A stretch of DNA of 64,000 bases from Amycolatopsis thermoflava N1165 (GTDB lineage Bacteria; Actinomycetota; Actinomycetes; Mycobacteriales; Pseudonocardiaceae): the NCBI RefSeq assembly GCF_000473265.1, contig NZ_KI421511.1, forward strand, positions 4,611,219-4,675,218. Reading direction: 5' to 3'. The translations under genes and the position numbers were made by a program. The notes under the pieces were generated by a model, which saw only the letters and a list, made by a program, of their open reading frames with translations, did not search any database and had not been told where the DNA came from. Of this stretch, positions 59,812-64,000 are shown piece after piece; position 1 is the first letter of the stretch, and each line of letters starts with the position of its first letter.

Positions 59812-62790
59812 TCAGGCCTCGTAGAAAAGCCTCTCGACGACGGCGTGCGCCCGCCGGGTGGTGCGGCGGTAGGAGTCGAGGAACTCGCCCGGGTCGTCGT
59901 CGGCGCCCTGCCCAAGGATGCGCGCGACCGCGGCAAGGTCGCGGCCCGAGCTGGGCACCTGGTCGACGGCCTTGCCGCGGACCAGCATCGCGGCGTTGCG
60001 CACCCGGGTCGCGAGCAGCCAGGCCTCGGTGAGCGACGCGGTGTCCTCCGGCTCGGCCAGGCCCGCCTCGGCCAGCGCGGCGAGCGCTCGTGGGGTCGAC
60101 GTGGTCCGCAGGTCCGGAACCTCGAACGCGTGCCGCAACTGGAAGAGCTGCACCGTCCACTCGACGTCGGCCAGCCCGCCCCGGCCCAGCTTGGTGTGCA
60201 GGGTCGGATCGGCTCCGCGCGGCATCCGCTCGGTGTCCACCCGCGCCTTCATCCGCCGCACCTCACGGGCGCGGGACGCGTCCAGCCCGCCGTCCGGGTA
60301 ACGGATCGGGTCGATCATCTCGATGAACCGCTCCCCCAGCTCCGCGTCACCGGCGACGAACCGGGCGCGCAGCAGCGCCTGCGTCTCCCAGACCTCGCCC
60401 CAGCGCGCGTAGTACGCCCGGTACGAGTCGAGCGTGCGCACCAGCGGACCGCCGCGCCCCTCCGGCCGCAGGTCGGCGTCCACCTGCAGGGGCGGGTCCG
60501 CGCTCGGGGCGCCGAGCATCTTGCGCACCGTCTCGGCGACCGAGGACGCGTAGCGCACCGCGTCGCCGTCGGACACGCCCTCGGCGGGCTCGCAGACGAA
60601 GAGGACGTCGGCGTCCGAGCCGTAGCCCAGCTCGGCGCCACCCAGCCGGCCCATGCCGATCACGGCGATCTTCGCCGCCTCACCACCCAGTTCAGCACAG
60701 CGCTTGCGGATCGCCGCCGACAATGCGCTCTGCAACACGGCGACCCACACCGAGGACAGCGCCTCGCACACCTCACGCACGTCCAACAGGCCGAGCAGAT
60801 CGGCCGCGGCGACGCGCAGGACCTCGTGGCGCCGCAAGGACCGCGCCGCCGCCACCGCCGCGTTGAGCCCGGGCTGCCGGCGCACCGTCGCCCGCAGCGA
60901 CTTCGCCACCTCGGCGGGCGTCCGGCCGGTCAGCCGCGCGGGGTCGCCGAGCAGTTGCAGGACCTCGGGCGCGCGCACCAGCAGGTCCGGCACCAGCTTC
61001 GACGTGCCGAGCAGCGACGCGAGCCGTTCGACGACCGCACCCTCGTCCCGCAGCACCCGCAGGTACCACGGGGTGTCCTCCAGCGCCTCGGACACCTTCC
61101 GATACGCGAGCAGCCCGCCGTCCGGGTCCGGGGTGTCGGCGAGCAGGTCGAGCAGGACGGGGAGCAGCGCCTTCTGGATGGCGGCCCGGCGGGAAACCCC
61201 GGAGGTGAGTGCGCGGATGTGCTGCAGCGCGCCGTCGGGCGCCGCGTAACCGAGAGCCGCGAGGCGTTGCGCGGCCTGCTTCGTGGTGAGACGAAGGTCC
61301 TCAGTGGACACACTGGCCACGGACTGCAGCAGCGGGCGGTAGAACAGCTTTTCGTGGAGCCGGCGGATCCGCTGGTTGTGGCGGCGGAACTCGACGAGCA
61401 GGATCTCGCCCTCGCCGCGGGCCATCTCGGGGCGGATGCCGATCGCCCGGCCGAGCACGCGTAGCTCGTCCGAGTCGTTGAAGTCCGGGAACAGGTGGGT
61501 GCGGCGCAGGCGGCGCAACTGCAGCCGGTGCTCGACCGTCCGCAGGAACTCGTACGACATCTCCAGCTCGGCCGCGTCACTGCGGCCGACGTACCCACCC
61601 GAGCCGAGCGCCGTCAGGGCCTCGACGGTGGACGGCGATCGCAGGTTCGGATCGGCCCGGCCGTGGACGAGCTGGAGCAGCTGGACCGCGAACTCGACGT
61701 CCCGCAGGCCACCGCGGCCGAGCTTCAGCTCACGCTCGGCGAGCTCGGACGGCACGTGTCCCTCGACCCGCCTGCGCATCTGCTGGACGTCGGCGACGAA
61801 GTTCTCCCGCTCGGCGGCCGACCACACCATGGAGGTGACCATCTCGGCGTACTGGTTGCCGAGGTCGGCGTCCCCGGCGACCGGGCGGGCCTTGAGGAGG
61901 GCCTGGAACTCCCAGGTGCGCGCCCACTTCGCGTAGTAGGCGGTGTGGCCCTCGAGGGTGCGGACGAGGGCCCCCTGTTTGCCCTCGGGGCGGAGAGCCG
62001 CGTCGACCTCGAAGCACGCCTTGCCGACGATGCGCATCATCGTGCTGGCGAGACGGGTGGCGAGCTGCAGGTCGCCCTCGCCGACGAAGATGACGTCGAC
62101 GTCGCTGACGTAGTTGAGTTCGCGGCCGCCGCACTTGCCCATGGCGATGACCGCCAGGCGGGTGTCGCCGAGTCCCTTGGGCGCCTGCTCTGCCTGCGCG
62201 ATTTCGAGACCGGTGACGAGCGCCGCTTCGGCGAGGAGTGTGAGCTGCTGGGCGACCTCCGCGTAGCGGGGCCGGTCGAGCTTGCCCTCGACGAGGTGCC
62301 CGAGGTCGGTGCCGGCGATTTCGAGTAGCAGGCCGCGGTAGGCGGTGCGCAGCGCGTTCTCCGCTGGGGCGCCTGTGCGGATCTCGCCGTCCTCCCGGAC
62401 GGCGTCGAGCATGGTTTCGGCGTAGCAGTCGGCGTCGGTGCACTTGTCGGCGGCGAGGCGGGTCCATTCGCCGGGGTGGCCGACGAGGAAGTCACCGAGC
62501 GCGCTCGATGTGCCGAGGACGCCGACCAGCCGGCCGCGCAGCGTGGGGTTGTCGCGCAGGGCGGCGGTCAGGGCGGGCCAGCCCTGCTCGTCGGTCTCGC
62601 GGATGCGGTCGAGACTGCGCAAGGCCAGGTCGGGATCGGCGCTGCGGGACAGGGCGACGAGGATGTCCAGCGCTTCCGGGGCGGGCCCGGTGTCGGTCCA
62701 CCAGCCGGCGGCGCGGAGGTGCTCCTCGGCACGGTCGTCGGTGAAGCCGTAGCGCGCAGGGGATCCAGCCCCTCGTGACTGCTCTGCCAT
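59812..62790 (-). CDS. glnE: Bifunctional glutamine synthetase adenylyltransferase/deadenylylase
   Basis: 992 residues from ATG 62790, the normal length for GlnE. Two nucleotidyltransferase domains are visible, each with its metal motif: GKCGGRELNYVSDVDVIF in the N-terminal deadenylylase half and GRLGGAELGYGSDADVLF in the C-terminal adenylylase half. It attaches and removes AMP at the glnA Tyr according to nitrogen state. Corresponds to Rv2221c, next to glnA as in mycobacteria. Confidence 0.97.
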   Translation of the reverse strand: MAEQSRGAGSPARYGFTDDRAEEHLRAAGWWTDTGPAPEALDILVALSRSADPDLALRSLDRIRETDEQGWPALTAALRDNPTLRGRLVGVLGTSSALGDFLVGHPGEWTRLAADKCTDADCYAETMLDAVREDGEIRTGAPAENALRTAYRGLLLEIAGTDLGHLVEGKLDRPRYAEVAQQLTLLAEAALVTGLEIAQAEQAPKGLGDTRLAVIAMGKCGGRELNYVSDVDVIFVGEGDLQLATRLASTMMRIVGKACFEVDAALRPEGKQGALVRTLEGHTAYYAKWARTWEFQALLKARPVAGDADLGNQYAEMVTSMVWSAAERENFVADVQQMRRRVEGHVPSELAERELKLGRGGLRDVEFAVQLLQLVHGRADPNLRSPSTVEALTALGSGGYVGRSDAAELEMSYEFLRTVEHRLQLRRLRRTHLFPDFNDSDELRVLGRAIGIRPEMARGEGEILLVEFRRHNQRIRRLHEKLFYRPLLQSVASVSTEDLRLTTKQAAQRLAALGYAAPDGALQHIRALTSGVSRRAAIQKALLPVLLDLLADTPDPDGGLLAYRKVSEALEDTPWYLRVLRDEGAVVERLASLLGTSKLVPDLLVRAPEVLQLLGDPARLTGRTPAEVAKSLRATVRRQPGLNAAVAAARSLRRHEVLRVAAADLLGLLDVREVCEALSSVWVAVLQSALSAAIRKRCAELGGEAAKIAVIGMGRLGGAELGYGSDADVLFVCEPAEGVSDGDAVRYASSVAETVRKMLGAPSADPPLQVDADLRPEGRGGPLVRTLDSYRAYYARWGEVWETQALLRARFVAGDAELGERFIEMIDPIRYPDGGLDASRAREVRRMKARVDTERMPRGADPTLHTKLGRGGLADVEWTVQLFQLRHAFEVPDLRTTSTPRALAALAEAGLAEPEDTASLTEAWLLATRVRNAAMLVRGKAVDQVPSSGRDLAAVARILGQGADDDPGEFLDSYRRTTRRAHAVVERLFYEA

Positions 62791-62829
62791 CAGGGTCCAC
62801 CGTAACCGTGCCGGGCTGGTCGTTGTCGA

Positions 62830-63573
62830 TCAAGTGAGCGGAAGGGACGCCGGCGGGGCGCTCTCGAGGGCACCTTCAGCCAGCCGGACGAACCTGGTGG
62901 CAAACGGCTGCCAGGCCTCGGCGATGTCGGCGTGGTTGCGATCGAGAGTTTCGGTGTCGAACGCGCTCGCGGGGCGGGTCGCCGCCATCTGGGGCGCCTC
63001 GTCGGCCCAGGCCTGCACGACCTGGGTGGTGGTCTCGATGTGGAACTGGATGCCGTAGGCGCAGCGGTGCAGCCGGAAGGCCTGGTTGGGGTACTTGGGA
63101 GCGGATGCGAGCAGAACGGCGCCACGGGGCAGCTGGGTGATGACGTCCTCGTGGAAGTGCATGACGTCCTGCATGAGCGGGAGGTCGGCGAAGAGGGGAT
63201 CGGTCCAGGCTGCGTCCTTCTTGGCGACGAGCGCTGCCCCCACCTCTGGTCCGGACTCGCCCGGCTCGACGCGCCCACCGGTGGCGACAGCGAGGAGCTG
63301 AGCGCCGAGACAGATCGCGAGCGTCGGCAGGCTCGTGCGGGCCGCGGTCGCGAGGAACGCCCGGACGTCGGCGAGCCAGGGGTGCTTGGTGTCGTCTTCG
63401 GCGTTCATTCCGCCGCCGAGGCAGACGAGGCCCTGGTACCCGTCGAGGGTGCCGGGGAGCGGGTCCTCGGGCAGGCGCCGGAGGTCGAGTTCCGCGCCGG
63501 CCGCGGTGAGCCAGTCGCCGAGGGGCCCGATCGGATCGGACGGGTCGGGCTGCAGGACCAGGAGGCGCGTCAT
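62830..63573 (-). CDS. Type 1 glutamine amidotransferase
   Basis: 247 residues from ATG 63573 (MTRLLVLQPDPSDPIGP); the upstream frame adds only shadow residues. Class I GATase triad: nucleophile Cys88 in AICLGAQLLA, His in YGIQFHIETT, and a following Glu. It stands alone, like GuaA-domain-only proteins used in peptide or amine metabolism. Placed downstream of the rRNA operon terminator and upstream of glnE; a link to glutamine metabolism is suggestive only. Confidence 0.88.
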   Translation of the reverse strand: MTRLLVLQPDPSDPIGPLGDWLTAAGAELDLRRLPEDPLPGTLDGYQGLVCLGGGMNAEDDTKHPWLADVRAFLATAARTSLPTLAICLGAQLLAVATGGRVEPGESGPEVGAALVAKKDAAWTDPLFADLPLMQDVMHFHEDVITQLPRGAVLLASAPKYPNQAFRLHRCAYGIQFHIETTTQVVQAWADEAPQMAATRPASAFDTETLDRNHADIAEAWQPFATRFVRLAEGALESAPPASLPLT

Positions 63574-63591
63574 GCGTCCAGGATAAGGGCA

Positions 63592-63645
63592 CAAAAACGC
63601 CCAGGGGCTCGGGAGAACGCGATGTTCTCGACCGAGCCCCTGGGC
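63592..63645 (-). terminator. rRNA operon terminator
   Basis: On the minus strand GCCCAGGGGCTCGG and CCGAGCCCCTGGGC form a 14-bp stem with an inner GAGAAC/GTTCTC stem, followed by GTTTTTGTG. It is 17 bp beyond the 5S rRNA. Confidence 0.9.
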
Positions 63646-63662
63646 TTATTTGTGAAGTTGTG

Positions 63663-63780
63663 TTCGGCGGTGTCCTACTCTCCCACACCCGCGGGGGTGC
63701 AGTACCATCGGCGCTGGCAGGCTTAGCTTCCGGGTTCGGAATGGGACCGGGCGTTTCCCTGCCGCCATGACCACCGAAAC
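63663..63780 (-). rRNA. rrf: 5S ribosomal RNA
   Basis: The minus strand reads TTTCGGTGGTCATGGCGGCA at its 5' end, then the loop B/C signature CCGAACCCGGAAGCTAAGCC and ends GTAGGACACCGCCGAAC. Ends are estimated from terminal pairing to within a few bases. Confidence 0.95.
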
Positions 63781-63856
63781 TCTCCGAAACAACACCAGAG
63801 TGTTCCAGACTGGTGTGGTGTTTCAGAGTTGCAGAGCGGATGCGTAGCAGCTTTGT

Positions 63857-64000
63857 GGGCAAGTCCTCGGCCTATTAGTACCAGTCCACTCAAAAACACA
63901 TTACTGTGCGTCCATGTCTGGCCTATCAACCCAATCGTCTCTTGGGGGCCTTAACCCACAAAGGGGTGGGAGACCTCATCTAGGAACAGGCTTCCCGCTT
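63857..64000 (-). rRNA. rrl: 23S ribosomal RNA, 3' end (partial)
   Basis: The minus strand contains the conserved 3'-terminal sequence GAGTGGACTGGTACTAATAG followed by GCCGAGGACTTG. The gene continues off the right edge. The 3' end coordinate is approximate. About 75 bp of spacer separates it from 5S. Confidence 0.95.

Overview
The window is high-GC actinobacterial chromosome. Gene content and order point to Pseudonocardiaceae, most likely Amycolatopsis or a close relative. Three blocks keep the gene order known from Mycobacterium tuberculosis: prfB-ftsE-ftsX-smpB (with ssrA nearby); UPF0182 / PDZ-Lon / zincin / cyclodehydratase-like / ABC1 kinase / whiB7 / uvrD2 (Rv3193c-Rv3198c order); and DUF4191 / RDD / glnA1 / glnE. 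The genus is inferred from these features; no database was searched.

Layout. 1-6.7 kb is accessory: an HTH regulator, a SLOG-fold protein, a DUF397 protein, a membrane-anchored HTH protein and a decayed stretch with a tyrosine-recombinase-like relic, ending at tRNA-Ala(GGC). 6.8-18.9 kb holds a DsbA/MauE redox pair, HrpB helicase, a pore-less voltage-sensor-like protein, an ABC exporter, a two-component system, several enzymes and a Pit phosphate transporter with a candidate PHO box. 18.9-26.5 kb is a five-gene translationally coupled histidine-utilisation operon (hutH-hutU-M20 hydrolase-hutF-hutI) divergent from an IclR regulator. 26.6-38 kb holds tmRNA, a sensor/kinase/regulator set, a MarR/cupin pair, smpB-ftsX-ftsE-prfB, a PadR regulator and two initiator tRNAs. 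38-55.8 kb is the UPF0182-to-uvrD2 block. 55.8-63.6 kb is the glutamine synthetase block (GlnR-boxed glnA, adenylyltransferase glnE). The right edge carries 5S and the 3' end of 23S rRNA on the minus strand.

The most notable system is the whiB7 leader (52246-52722, minus strand). In order it has a promoter with an A-rich tract abutting the -35, a 78-codon upstream ORF with a near-perfect Shine-Dalgarno, and a 15-bp intrinsic terminator with a U-run, all before whiB7. This is the architecture of translation-coupled attenuation, by which ribosome-targeting antibiotics induce this resistance regulator. The class is known from mycobacteria and Streptomyces; the unusually long leader peptide here is less ordinary.

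Other points of interest are a histidine kinase with an extra C-terminal membrane segment and a possible BamE/SmpA-like domain; an ABC ATPase cut short by an in-frame stop that replaces a family-conserved Phe codon; three MarR boxes, one covering the ribosome-binding site; two degenerate minisatellites (26 bp and about 43 bp); a perfect inverted pair of DnaA-type boxes in a divergent promoter; a double-hairpin repeat found only beside tRNA/tmRNA genes; and relics of an integrase and of a NitT/TauT-type ABC transporter.
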